Positions 16,997 to 26,092 of a stretch of 32,840 bases of DNA are shown here, piece after piece (within the stretch, counting starts at the first letter, position 1; every line of letters starts with the position of its first letter). The DNA is taken from contig DALS01000042.1 of assembly GCA_002499445.1 (NCBI GenBank), forward strand, positions 1 to 32,840, given 5' to 3'. The position numbers were made by a program, and so were the translations under genes. Origin of the DNA: Methanosarcina sp. UBA293. Its GTDB lineage: Archaea; Halobacteriota; Methanosarcinia; Methanosarcinales; Methanosarcinaceae. The notes below the pieces were generated by a model that searched no databases, was not told the origin of the DNA, and saw only the letters and a list, made by a program, of their open reading frames with translations.

Positions 16997-19646
16997 TATT
17001 TTTTTGCCTGTTCTGAAATAATGCACATATAGATATCTCCCCAGTTTCCATTACGACAATCTATCCATACAATCTTATCCGTATAAATTACAGGACTTCC
17101 TGCTAGTCCACTGGTAGTAATCTGAGTTTCCTTTTTAGTGGAGAGACGTACATGTAGATATCTGAGTTATCTATGTATTCCTTATCATTACGGTCATCCT
17201 GCCATACTATTATCTCCGTAGATAGCAGGGGGGCCATATGCTGATCCGCTGGTGGTTATCTTAATCTCCTTTGCAGTAGACAGATCGTACATATAAGTAT
17301 CATTATTTCCATTGCGATAATCTGTCCACACTATCCTGTCTCCGTAGATATCAGGATTCTGCTGATATGATCCATTAGTGGTTATCTGAGTTTCCTTGGA
17401 ATTAGAGATATCATACATAAAAATACTAGGAGATCCATTGTCACTTTGGCGACTCTCCCACACTATTCTGTTCCCATGGATTTTAGGCGGATATGAGATT
17501 GATCTGTTGTTATCTGTTACTCGGTATTTGCTTTAAGCTGGAGATATCATACATATTGCAGTCTCCACTACATTCACCCTGCCAGACAATCTTATCACCA
17601 TAAATAGCAGGATATATTCCCAATTGATTTGAGACCAGCGTTTTGGTAGAAGTTGAGAGATTGTGCAGGTATATCTTCCCGTATTCACGCAATACAACCC
17701 TGTCATTATAGATAGCTGGGAAAACATCAGGATATACAGAATTATTTATGCTAATAGTAGAAATTTTTGAATAAGTGGATATATTGTATAGGTGTAGAGT
17801 ATAATTTTCATTATGGTTACTTTACCACAATATTCTGTCTTCATAAATTGCAGGTTGTGTCTCATCTGATTCACTGGTGGTAATCTGATACTCCGTTAGG
17901 ACAAGTTTACCTTCCAGACGCTGCGCAGGAGATACTGTTACTGTAGATGATTTTGAGTCCATGCCTTTTGTATTGTTTACTGTCAGATTAACGGTATAGT
18001 TTCCAGGATAGGTATATACATAAACCGGATTCCTTTCTGCAGAGTCAGGAGTTCCATCATTGTTGAAATCCCATATTACTGCTTTGGTTTGTGGAGTCAG
18101 ATATACCATCACTGTCAAAATCCCAGTTCCATAAAATTGCATTTTCCGAAAGATCTGTAAACTGAACCGCGAGTGGGGCAAGAGTATGCGTGATGTTGGT
18201 GCTGAAGTTTGCAACTGGAATTACTATTTCTTTTGATCTGGATGCAGATACAAGAGGGAAATAATCAGTATCATTCCCGGTTATATTGTAAGGTAGGTCT
18301 CCAATTCCATTCCCATCCGAATCAGCGCAGATTTGTGAAAAACCTGTTCCGTCAGGTTTTGCCCAGTAATTGCCACCAATATAAGGTCCCCCTACAACAT
18401 TAGTGCCTGAGGTCTTTGTGGTATTCAGGGAGATAGGGATTACTCCGGTTATATTATTTATTGGTTCTGCGGTATAGGAGTTGCCTGTATAGATGCTCGT
18501 GTAATCATTTGTATAATTGCTCGTGTCGTTAAAGAAGTTGACTGTATTATTGAATATGTTGTTGTAGAACTGGTTAGTAGTACCATACCGCGCTCCACAT
18601 CCAAAGTTGTTGATATATACTCCGCATTGCTTATTTAGTTCTACCCTGTTATTTGCTATCAGATTATCAGAAGAATAATCTTCGAACAATATCCCTATAC
18701 TGTTGTTTGAAATAGTGTTGTTTAATAGTGAATTGCCTCTTGCCGGGTTTCCGACCGAGCTTGAACCGCTCAACAGTATTCCTATATTGCTGTTTAAAAT
18801 TGTATTATTTGAAATTATGTTTCCCCCTGATACATGTCCTCCAACTAAAATTCCTTTATCATTACAGATTAGAGTGTTATTATTGATTATATTCCGCGAT
18901 GAGAGAAACTCCATAGAAATGCCGTTACTACAATTTACAACAATATTATTTTGTATCTCACTGGAACCAAACTCCCAGAAACCAATTCCATAACCATTTG
19001 AAATATAATTACCAATAATTTTGCTGCCACCGCCTTCACCCAGCCTTATATGACCGTTTAGAATAGTATTATTAAGTAAATCAATATGTCCTAAATGAGA
19101 ATCAATACCTCCATTAATAAGTAAATTGTCAGAAATTGTAAGAGAACCATTAGAACTAGATACACTGATACCATAACTTAAGATTACATTTTTCTCAATA
19201 ATGGAATTGTAACATTCATCGGCATAAATACCTGATTCCAAAATGTTACTTTTAACAGTACAGTTTTCAATAGGAGAATGACTGTTATAGCCAACAGGGA
19301 GTATATATCCCTGTAAAGTCAAACTCTCCTGTACACTAAACCCGCTTATAGTAATATTGTTTACACACGGTTTAAAAGCCCGAACAGTAGTATCCTCAGG
19401 ATTTTCAGACTCAGAAAGGATGCTTATGTTCTGTATCCCTAGATCAACACTTTCGTTATAGAAACCTGGATAAACAAGAATTACATCTCCTGATGACGAA
19501 TTGTTTACAGCTTCCTGAACTGATTTGAAATCTGCATCTGAACCATTATTATCCACTATAATTTCCCTGGCGGATGCAGGGCTATAAACCGCAGTAATAA
19601 TAAAGATAGAAACCGCCAATAAGACGATTAATTTATCTACCCACAT
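16997..19646 (-). pseudogene. Third surface-protein paralogue, inactivated
   Basis: This starts at ATG 19646 (GGGGGAAG upstream, WVDKLIVLL) with an intact signal peptide and beta-helix for about 500 residues, then decays. (1) Near 18078-18095 two PKD half-motifs (WDFDSDGISDS and WDFNNDGTPDS) abut out of frame; the original frame stops at 18057. (2) TAA at 17822-17824 follows DRILW. (3) A shift near 17513-17530 ends that frame after SLKQIPSNR. (4) At 17203-17216, GATAATAGTATGG lacks two bases expected for GDKIVW. (5) Near 17141-17150, TACGTCTC lacks one base of the YDLS codons. The last frame ends ISEQAKK-TAA at 16997. Arranged like gene 1 but probably with two PKD domains originally, it could still yield a truncated secreted beta-helix. 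Confidence 0.85.
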
Positions 19647-19740
19647 TTGTACTTCCCCCATTAAACCATAAATATAGACTAATGAAATTTCATGCCCTCA
19701 AAAAGGATGTGGAATTTAAGAGATAACAGAATTTATTTTC

Positions 19741-19755
19741 TTTATTATATATTCC
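19741..19755 (-). promoter_or_regulatory. TATA box of surface-protein gene 3
   Basis: The minus strand reads GGAATATATAATAAA about 95-109 nt before the ATG at 19646, matching the elements of the two paralogues. The promoter thus looks intact although the gene is broken. Confidence 0.55.
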
Positions 19756-19916
19756 TAATTACTTCTTCAGCGAAAATGTAGCATGTTGTGAAATTATCTT
19801 TAATTTAAAAGATTAAGAATTCCTGTATTTATTTCTCAATCCATTTTATTCCTTAAATTCTTTAATCTGGCACTTGATTCGGAGACACATACGTTTTAAA
19901 CTATATTTTGAGTGAG

Positions 19917-20051
19917 ATGGAGGTTTTTTATACGGATAGTTTCATACCTGATCATGATATTGGGGAAAATTACTTGACAGAAAGATTTATTAAAGGGGAA
20001 AATTGTTTGCAAAGACTACCTCTGTTGCAGGCTTTTGTTTATCTTTCATGA
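19917..20051 (+). CDS. Possible 44-residue protein in a long spacer
   Basis: The 704-nt spacer between the surface-protein array and the flavoprotein gene holds only this candidate. An ATG after GAGTGAG opens 44 codons, MEVFYTDSFIPDHDIGENY and so on, with more charged residues than the surrounding AT-rich DNA would give by chance. There is no recognised family, and no promoter at a convincing distance. The rest of the spacer holds a 7-bp palindrome, AAGTTGT-CC-ACAACTT (20242-20257), and otherwise nothing I can name. Confidence 0.22.
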   Translation: MEVFYTDSFIPDHDIGENYLTERFIKGENCLQRLPLLQAFVYLS

Positions 20052-20365
20052 CTTGAATTTTCCGATTTCTTCTGATTAGGCGTGTCTATATATACATAGA
20101 AAAAAATTTAAAGTGAAGTTGAATGTATGTGAGAGTGCACTTGCAATACAGGAATAGTATGAAAGGGGGTTTAAAAACCGTATATGGCTTTTATTTGGGA
20201 TTTGGGGTTTTAAAGATGGGATTTTGAACCGATTTTGTTTTAAGTTGTCCACAACTTTCAGAGACTTCAATTTGTGAAACTGGGGATTTCTGAAAAATGG
20301 AAATTCTTTAGACCGAAAACCTAGGGTTATTCAAGTGCTTAAATAAATCCCAAAGGGTGGTACGC

Positions 20366-21823
20366 ATGGATAATGAAACTAAACTTTCGGAGAGAGGGGA
20401 GAGTAATTCGAATTATGATGTAATAATTGTAGGGGCAGGACCTGCCGGAATGTTTGCAGCCTACGAGCTTGCAGAATTCAAGCAGTTGAAAATTCTTATT
20501 GTGGATATGGGCAGGGATATAGATAAGCGCCTGTGCCCTATGAAAACCCAGACATATTGTATGCACTGCACACCCTGCGATATTATGTGTGGGGTAGGGG
20601 GCTGCGGGACCTTTTCCGATGGGACCCTTAACTTGCGACCTGATGTGGGAGGAGATCTGGCAGCTCTAACAGGCGACCAGACCGAAGCCTGGCAGCTCGT
20701 GGAAAGAGTGGATAAGGTCTTTTTGAAGTTTGGGGCACCACAGGGAGCTCTGTTAACTGAAGGCCCGGAAATTGAGGAGTTAAAACGTAGGGCTGCAGCC
20801 GTTGGAGCCCGTTTTATTGAGATAAAGCAGCGGCATATCGGTTCAGATAACTCCCCTGCCGTCATAGGGCGATTCAAACAGAACCTTGTTAATAAGAGTG
20901 TGAACTTCCTGCTTGAGACCGAGGTAAAGGATCTGCTAGTTGAGAATGGGGCCTGTAAAGGAATTATACTTTCTGACGGGCGAGAGCTTCGGGCAAGTTA
21001 TGTCCTGCTGTCACCCGGAAGGCGAGGCTGCAACTGGGTTTCGAATATGATTGAGAAGTACGGAATCGAAGCCCGATACGGTGGAATTGATATTGGGGTG
21101 AGGGTAGAAGTCCCTGCAATCATTATGGATCCGGTAACGAAGATCAATCGCGACCCCAAATTCCATATCCAGAGCCGTCGTTACGACGATTTTGTTCGGA
21201 CCTTCTGCACAAACATGCGTGGATTTGTTGTAAAGGAGGAATATGAGGGCTTTATCGCAACCAATGGCCACTCTCTGGCAAACACGGAATCGGAAAATAC
21301 CAATTTCGCTTTCCTTGTCCGAATTGAACTTACCGAGCCTATTGAAAATACTACAAAATACGCCCGTTCAATCGCAAAGCTTGCAACCACGATCGGAGGA
21401 GGAAAGCCGGTCTTACAGCGCATGGGAGATCTGAGAAGGGGGCGACGCTCCACAAAAGAACGCCTTGCAAAAAACCTTGTTGTTAACACACTCAAAGAGG
21501 TCACTCCAGGTGATATCTCAATGGCTCTTCCCCATAGAATAGTTATGGATATAATCGAAGGCCTTGAGACCTTAAACGAGATTATTCCAGGCGTCACCTC
21601 GGATTCGACCCTATTGTATGCTCCTGAAGTAAAGTTCTACGCAATGCATCTCACAGTGGACAGGCAAATGGAAACAAGTATCAAAAATCTCTTTGCAGCC
21701 GGAGATGGGGCAGGGCTTTCAAGGGATATAGTCAATGCTGCTGCTACAGGAATTATGGCAGCAGAAGGAATAATGAAAATGGTCAAGGAAGAGGATGGAA
21801 CAAAAACAGTACCCAGAGAATAA
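20366..21823 (+). CDS. FAD-dependent dehydrogenase (COG2509-like) with Cys cluster
   Basis: The 485-residue flavoprotein has an N-terminal Rossmann dinucleotide fold (VIIVGAGPAG, 19-28) and a C-terminal FAD-contact segment (NLFAAGDGAG followed by NAAATG). It resembles the uncharacterised FAD-dependent dehydrogenases of COG2509. After the first fold is C65-x2-C68-x2-C71-x3-C75, with C57 and C80 nearby: the spacing of a ferredoxin-type [4Fe-4S] ligand set, followed by GVGGCGTFSDG. An iron-sulfur flavoprotein is inferred; substrate and electron partner are unknown. ATG 20366 is chosen because AAAGGGTGG lies just ahead; the in-frame GTG at 20357 overlaps that site. It is convergent with the next gene, 61 nt away. 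Confidence 0.85.
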   Translation: MDNETKLSERGESNSNYDVIIVGAGPAGMFAAYELAEFKQLKILIVDMGRDIDKRLCPMKTQTYCMHCTPCDIMCGVGGCGTFSDGTLNLRPDVGGDLAALTGDQTEAWQLVERVDKVFLKFGAPQGALLTEGPEIEELKRRAAAVGARFIEIKQRHIGSDNSPAVIGRFKQNLVNKSVNFLLETEVKDLLVENGACKGIILSDGRELRASYVLLSPGRRGCNWVSNMIEKYGIEARYGGIDIGVRVEVPAIIMDPVTKINRDPKFHIQSRRYDDFVRTFCTNMRGFVVKEEYEGFIATNGHSLANTESENTNFAFLVRIELTEPIENTTKYARSIAKLATTIGGGKPVLQRMGDLRRGRRSTKERLAKNLVVNTLKEVTPGDISMALPHRIVMDIIEGLETLNEIIPGVTSDSTLLYAPEVKFYAMHLTVDRQMETSIKNLFAAGDGAGLSRDIVNAAATGIMAAEGIMKMVKEEDGTKTVPRE

Positions 21824-21884
21824 ATAAAAACAAGCAAAAGTAAAGAAACCAATAAAATTGTAGAATTAAAAATGAAAGGAAGGG

Positions 21885-22805
21885 TTACTTCCTTTCTCTG
21901 GCATATGCAACGATTGCGTCCTTAACTCCATATTTGAATGCAACCACGATTGCAATTCCCCATGCAAGCGGCCCGAAGAATAGGTAAAGGATACTGGTGT
22001 TAATGAGCATTGTATCCAGTGCCACCAGAATCACGATGAGGAATAGAAAACCTCTGAGGAGAGGAAGAATAATTTGTGTTCCCTCTATATTCATACCTCT
22101 GATCGTACTTGTGAGGTAGTCCATCACTATATCAATGGAAAGAATTCCTATCAACAGGATTAGAATACCTGTGAAAAGGCGTGGCAAATACTCAGTAATA
22201 CTTATCAGTAACTGAGTAAACATGGTCAACTGCAGAATATTCGATGCAGTTGTAAGAAATATCAGATACCCAAACAGTCTGATCAATCCGGAAACAATTC
22301 CTGAGGCTGTCAGTCCTCCTGTTCTGACCGAAACTCCGAAAGGCGTACTTTCAAATTTCTCGTCTACTCCGATCGAAACAAGCAGATTTTTTGCAAGATC
22401 CCCAATGAAGTCCACAATCAAGAAGCCTATAAGCAGTACAATGAATGCAGAGATCACAAGTGGGATGTAGTATATTATCAGGTTGATGAAATTATTGACT
22501 GCCTGGATATTCAGAATATTAAGGATAATTAAGGCAAAAATGATGTAAACGAGCCATCGGATGGCTGCATCAAAAAAGCCAACCGTACTCATATTTCCTC
22601 TTCTTATCATTCCTCCTATTACGGTTTTGTCAACAAGATCATCGAGTCCTATGCTATCCAGTATCCTTGCACCAACTTTTCCAAGAAATGTTCCAAGAAT
22701 TTTTCCTACAATAATAAGAAGAATTATTGCTACCAGTGTTGGAATAAATGCTATAAACTGATCAAGCATATTGTATATGCTATTCATAATCTGATTTTCA
22801 ACCAT
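21885..22805 (-). CDS. Mechanosensitive-channel-like protein with conserved TM-helix repeats
   Basis: The 306-residue polytopic membrane protein contains three copies of a P-x-L-x(n)-LIG-type helix followed by a short amphipathic segment: about 21-57 (IPTLVAIILLIIVGKILG), 114-150 (IPLVISAFIVLLIGF) and 207-240 (LPRLFTGILILLIG). This matches the conserved TM-helix family related to small mechanosensitive channels, but no MscS beta domain is present. Roughly seven membrane segments are expected. ATG 22805 follows GGGGTGG; a GTG at 22814 overlaps that site. It is divergent from corA across a 311-nt spacer and near MscS, which suggests a role in osmotic or ionic homeostasis. Direct channel activity is unproven. 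Confidence 0.78.
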   Translation of the reverse strand: MVENQIMNSIYNMLDQFIAFIPTLVAIILLIIVGKILGTFLGKVGARILDSIGLDDLVDKTVIGGMIRRGNMSTVGFFDAAIRWLVYIIFALIILNILNIQAVNNFINLIIYYIPLVISAFIVLLIGFLIVDFIGDLAKNLLVSIGVDEKFESTPFGVSVRTGGLTASGIVSGLIRLFGYLIFLTTASNILQLTMFTQLLISITEYLPRLFTGILILLIGILSIDIVMDYLTSTIRGMNIEGTQIILPLLRGFLFLIVILVALDTMLINTSILYLFFGPLAWGIAIVVAFKYGVKDAIVAYARERK

Positions 22806-22874
22806 ATTAACCACCCCAGGTTTAGTTCAGAATTGACGGTCTCTTCAAATCTCCCAAATTTTGGAAAAAGCCTC

Positions 22875-22910
22875 TTATATATTTAATATATTATTCTATT
22901 AAATATATAA
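22875..22910. promoter_or_regulatory. 14-bp perfect AT inverted repeat in a divergent spacer
   Basis: TTATATATTTAATA (22875-22888) is followed after 8 nt by its exact complement (22897-22910). It lies in the 22806-23116 spacer between the divergent channel-like gene and corA, about 70 nt from the former's start. The arms contain TATA-like sequence in both directions, so this may be a symmetric promoter or an operator. Nothing else is evident in the spacer. Confidence 0.5.
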
Positions 22911-23116
22911 TAACTATATTTATCTTCAAGCATATAAAAAGCTTATTTTAAGCTGAGAACATGACGCTGCATTAAGAACGATCTAATTGCTTCAAAAACT
23001 CAATAAGTATGCCAGATAAAAAGTCATGCACAGGCTTAAATCAGTGGGGCTTTAATTACTGAATGATCTGTTTTTAATGGTCTATTTTTTATTAGAAGAC
23101 GAGGCAGGGAATAAAC

Positions 23117-24181
23117 ATGGGGTCGCCTGGAAGAAAAAGGTCAGAAATCGGGCTTGCACCTGGAACACTTGTCCATGTAGGAGAAAAGAAAGCTGAAAAG
23201 GTAGTAATCCGGGTTCTGGCTTATAACACTGAAAAGCTTATAGAAAAAGAGCTTGAGAGTGTTGAAGAATGTTTGGAGTTTAAGGACCAGCCTGATATTA
23301 ATTTGTGGATAAATATAGATGGGTTGGATAGAGTAGATTTTATAGAAAAACTCGGAAATTGTTTCAATATTCATCCTCTTACTCTCGAAGATGTGCTCAA
23401 CACAGGACAGCGGCCAAAGACTGAAGATTACGACTCATATATTTATACGGTTTTAAAAATGATCTTCCTTGATACGGAAAAGGAAAAGATTATCATAGAC
23501 CAGATAAGCATCATCATCGGCCCAAACTATATCCTCTCTTTTCAGGAAAAACAGGGAGATGTTTTTGATCCGGTAAGGGAAAGGTTTGAAAATCCAGCAT
23601 CCCGCTTGCGAAAAAATGGGGTGGATTATCTTGCCTATAGTCTCATTGACGCTGTGGTCGATAATTATTTTTTGATTCTTGAGCATCTAGGGGATAAAAT
23701 CGAATATCTTGATGAGGGACTGGTGATACAGCCAGGGCCTGAAACTCTCAAGATTATCCAGAAATATAAAAGGGATATGATTATACTTCGTAAATCCGTC
23801 TGGCCCCTTCGGGAGCTAATAAATGGCCTGCAAAGGGTCGAGTCCGATCTTATTAAGAAGACTACTCGTGTTTACCTGAGAGATGTTTATGACCATACTA
23901 TCCAGATAATAGATTCAATCGAAGGTTTCCAGGATATTTTGTCTTCGATGATTGACATCTATCTATCCAGCATAAGCTACAGGATGAATGATGTTATGAA
24001 GATCCTGACAGTAATAGCAACGATTTTCATTCCACTTACTTTCATAGCAGGCGTTTATGGAATGAATTTCGAATACATGCCTGAACTCAAATGGCGCTGG
24101 GGTTATCCGGTAGTAATGGTTGGAATGACTATTATAGGAATCAGCATGTTTGTCTTTTTTAAGAAAAGGGAATGGGTTTGA
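23117..24181 (+). CDS. corA: CorA-type magnesium/cobalt transporter
   Basis: The 354-residue length is normal for CorA, a homopentameric divalent-cation channel of the cytoplasmic membrane. It has a long soluble alpha/beta N-terminal region. A first membrane helix (about 292-314) ends in the signature YGMN (GMN at 315-317), followed by the periplasmic-loop motif FEYMPEL and a second helix (about 329-348) with a Lys/Arg-rich C-terminus. The ATG at 23117 follows GGCAGGGA. It heads a plus-strand run of transport and osmotic genes but is separated from DUF432 by a pyrimidine-rich stretch that probably ends its transcript. Confidence 0.96.
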   Translation: MGSPGRKRSEIGLAPGTLVHVGEKKAEKVVIRVLAYNTEKLIEKELESVEECLEFKDQPDINLWINIDGLDRVDFIEKLGNCFNIHPLTLEDVLNTGQRPKTEDYDSYIYTVLKMIFLDTEKEKIIIDQISIIIGPNYILSFQEKQGDVFDPVRERFENPASRLRKNGVDYLAYSLIDAVVDNYFLILEHLGDKIEYLDEGLVIQPGPETLKIIQKYKRDMIILRKSVWPLRELINGLQRVESDLIKKTTRVYLRDVYDHTIQIIDSIEGFQDILSSMIDIYLSSISYRMNDVMKILTVIATIFIPLTFIAGVYGMNFEYMPELKWRWGYPVVMVGMTIIGISMFVFFKKREWV

Positions 24182-24300
24182 TCTTTTTTCTGACATCTTC
24201 CTTTTCTCTTTTGTCTTTTTTCCAGAGTTCCGGATCTCTCCCTTTTCTCTTTTTTTCTCTTTTCTCCTGATTTCCTTTCTATCTCTTTTTTATTCAGGAA
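24182..24300 (+). terminator. Long pyrimidine-rich tract after corA
   Basis: For about 115 nt after the stop codon the plus strand is overwhelmingly C and T, with repeated CTCTTTT and several T6-T7 runs. Such U-rich stretches act as archaeal terminators, and the length here is unusual. The tract ends shortly before the TATA-like ATTATATC near 24341 that may serve the next gene. Confidence 0.5.
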
Positions 24301-24387
24301 AGCTTTTTAAAGGTAAAGATTTTTATGATCTATTATATCTATCTCAACAAAATCATATAGTTGCAAGAATATAATCCCAGAGATATT

Positions 24388-25131
24388 ATGTACGGCTATC
24401 ACGTTCCCCCTTTTTCAATAGAACAAGAAGGCATTTCTATTTCCATGGAAAAAATTGGACAGCAATGGATATACAGGAGGACACTTGGAGACGATAATGT
24501 AGAAAAGATAATCCTTGGAGACGGAAAGCGCCTGATAATAAATCCAGTAGAGCCTTTAAACACACCTAAAGAAATTACCCCAAACTTACTGATAGAGTTT
24601 GAGAAAACCCTGCTTCTTCCTGGAGGGGCAAGAAGGAAGATATTTCTGACTTTTCCGATTGAGATAGGCATTTTCATCTCGGATAGAGGAGACAAAAATC
24701 TCCAGCTTTTAGATGTACTGAGCTTGACGAGACAGAAATTCACCCTTTATGGAGAAGTCTCAAATGGAGTCCTCTGCAAGCATTGGATAAGCGAGGTATA
24801 TTCAACATCTCCTTCCCTTAATCCTCTGAAGGAAGGGATTATGGAATTAACTCTTCGGAACACCTCATCGGATTGGGCGTCGATCTCAAAAGCGGTTTTC
24901 AGTGCATACGGTATGAAACTTTACTATGATGGAGATGTTTTCATGCGAGCACGAATGGATATCCTTAACAAGAACGCGGCTGAAACAGGTTTTGAACTAC
25001 AGCCTCTTCGCGGGGAGCTAAAAAGTATCCGTCTAAAAGATTTTAAAGCCTGGAAAGAGGCTTTCGGGGTTTACAACCTCCAGAAGCTAGGTTTCGTACC
25101 ACTTAAATTTTATATGGGATGGGGCTTCTGA
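24388..25131 (+). CDS. DUF432 family protein
   Basis: The 247-residue soluble protein has no membrane segment. It fits the archaeal DUF432 family, which has no established biochemical role. It is rich in beta strands, with blocks such as RKIFLTFPIEIGIF and KHWISEVYS, and ends in KLGFVPLKFYMGWGF. ATG 24388 (MYGYHVPPF) is preferred to the TTG at 24361, because the extra nine residues have no support and lie close to the putative TATA box. Its stop is 2 nt ahead of the MscS start, and the ribosome binding site for MscS lies inside it, so the two are translationally coupled. A regulatory or accessory role for the channel is a fair inference. Confidence 0.78.
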   Translation: MYGYHVPPFSIEQEGISISMEKIGQQWIYRRTLGDDNVEKIILGDGKRLIINPVEPLNTPKEITPNLLIEFEKTLLLPGGARRKIFLTFPIEIGIFISDRGDKNLQLLDVLSLTRQKFTLYGEVSNGVLCKHWISEVYSTSPSLNPLKEGIMELTLRNTSSDWASISKAVFSAYGMKLYYDGDVFMRARMDILNKNAAETGFELQPLRGELKSIRLKDFKAWKEAFGVYNLQKLGFVPLKFYMGWGF

Positions 25132-25133
25132 TC

Positions 25134-26051
25134 ATGGATCTCAATCATCTTGACATTAGCCTGCCAACCTCAAATGGTGCCGTGACCTTGGGATCTGTGC
25201 TAAAGTTTATACTCATTCTTTCTTTCTCAACTCTCCTTGCAAGAGTTCTAAAGATTTACCTGCGTAGGTATCTCAAGGATAAAGTCAGTAAGGATGTGGG
25301 CGAGACTATCCTTAAAATCCTTTACTATGGCACGCTTACTATTGTATTTATTTTTAATCTTCCCTTGATAGGAATTGATCCGTCAGCGCTCCTGGTGGCA
25401 GGAGGAGTTACAGGTATTATCCTTGGTTTTGCAAGCCAGAGCATTATAGGAAACCTGATTTCGGGTTTTTTCCTCATGGTCGAAAGACCTATTAAAATAG
25501 GAGATCAGGTCCAAATCAGCGATGTATCGGGTTTTGTCACAGATATCCGAATTATCTCTACTATTATACGGACCTATGATGGGCTCCTTGTCCGTATTCC
25601 TAACCAGCAGGTTTTTACAACAAATATCACAAATGTTGTGGGGCATCCTGTCAGGCGGTTTGAATATACAGTCCGAATTCGTTATAGTGATGATGCCAAT
25701 GCCGCAATCTGGATTATCAAAGACCTTATTGACAAAGAGCCCTTTGCCCTCCTGAACCCTGCCCCCTCGGTTTTCGTAAATGACCTTGGAGACAGTTGGG
25801 TAAATATTTCTGTCAGGATCTGGGCGCCTGTGAGCGAATGGTTTGGGATAAAAACCAGACTGCTATGGAACATAAAGCAGGCCTTGGAAGAAAACGACAT
25901 AGAGATTCCTTTGCCACAGCGTATAGTTCGCATTCAGGCTGATGCAAGAAAAGTTCCTATTCAATCCGATGCAGAAAAAATCCCTGCCGAACCGATACCG
26001 GAAAAAGAAATCGAGAGCATATTAAATTATGAGGAAAGAGTTTTAGCCTGA
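25134..26051 (+). CDS. MscS-family mechanosensitive channel
   Basis: The 305-residue protein has membrane helices at about 20-40 and 60-80. The MscS pore helix follows, with its Gly/Ala packing pattern (AGGVTGIILGFASQSIIGNLISG region, about 89-111), then the beta domain opening FFLMVERPIKIGDQV and a C-terminal alpha/beta region. Channels of this type open under membrane tension and release solutes on osmotic downshock. ATG 25134 is preferred, with GGGATGGGG about 8 nt ahead; ATG 25119 would overlap DUF432 by 13 nt. The last 40 residues are a charged low-complexity tail. It is coupled to DUF432, and the peptidase gene begins 41 nt downstream. Confidence 0.93.
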   Translation: MDLNHLDISLPTSNGAVTLGSVLKFILILSFSTLLARVLKIYLRRYLKDKVSKDVGETILKILYYGTLTIVFIFNLPLIGIDPSALLVAGGVTGIILGFASQSIIGNLISGFFLMVERPIKIGDQVQISDVSGFVTDIRIISTIIRTYDGLLVRIPNQQVFTTNITNVVGHPVRRFEYTVRIRYSDDANAAIWIIKDLIDKEPFALLNPAPSVFVNDLGDSWVNISVRIWAPVSEWFGIKTRLLWNIKQALEENDIEIPLPQRIVRIQADARKVPIQSDAEKIPAEPIPEKEIESILNYEERVLA

Positions 26052-26092
26052 GCAAGCCTGTTTTCTGATATCATAACAGGGGTAGCAGTCTT

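Noticed and set aside
17822..17824. Possible stop-codon recoding in the third surface gene
   Set aside because: The codon is TAA, not TAG, and the gene has several other frame lesions.
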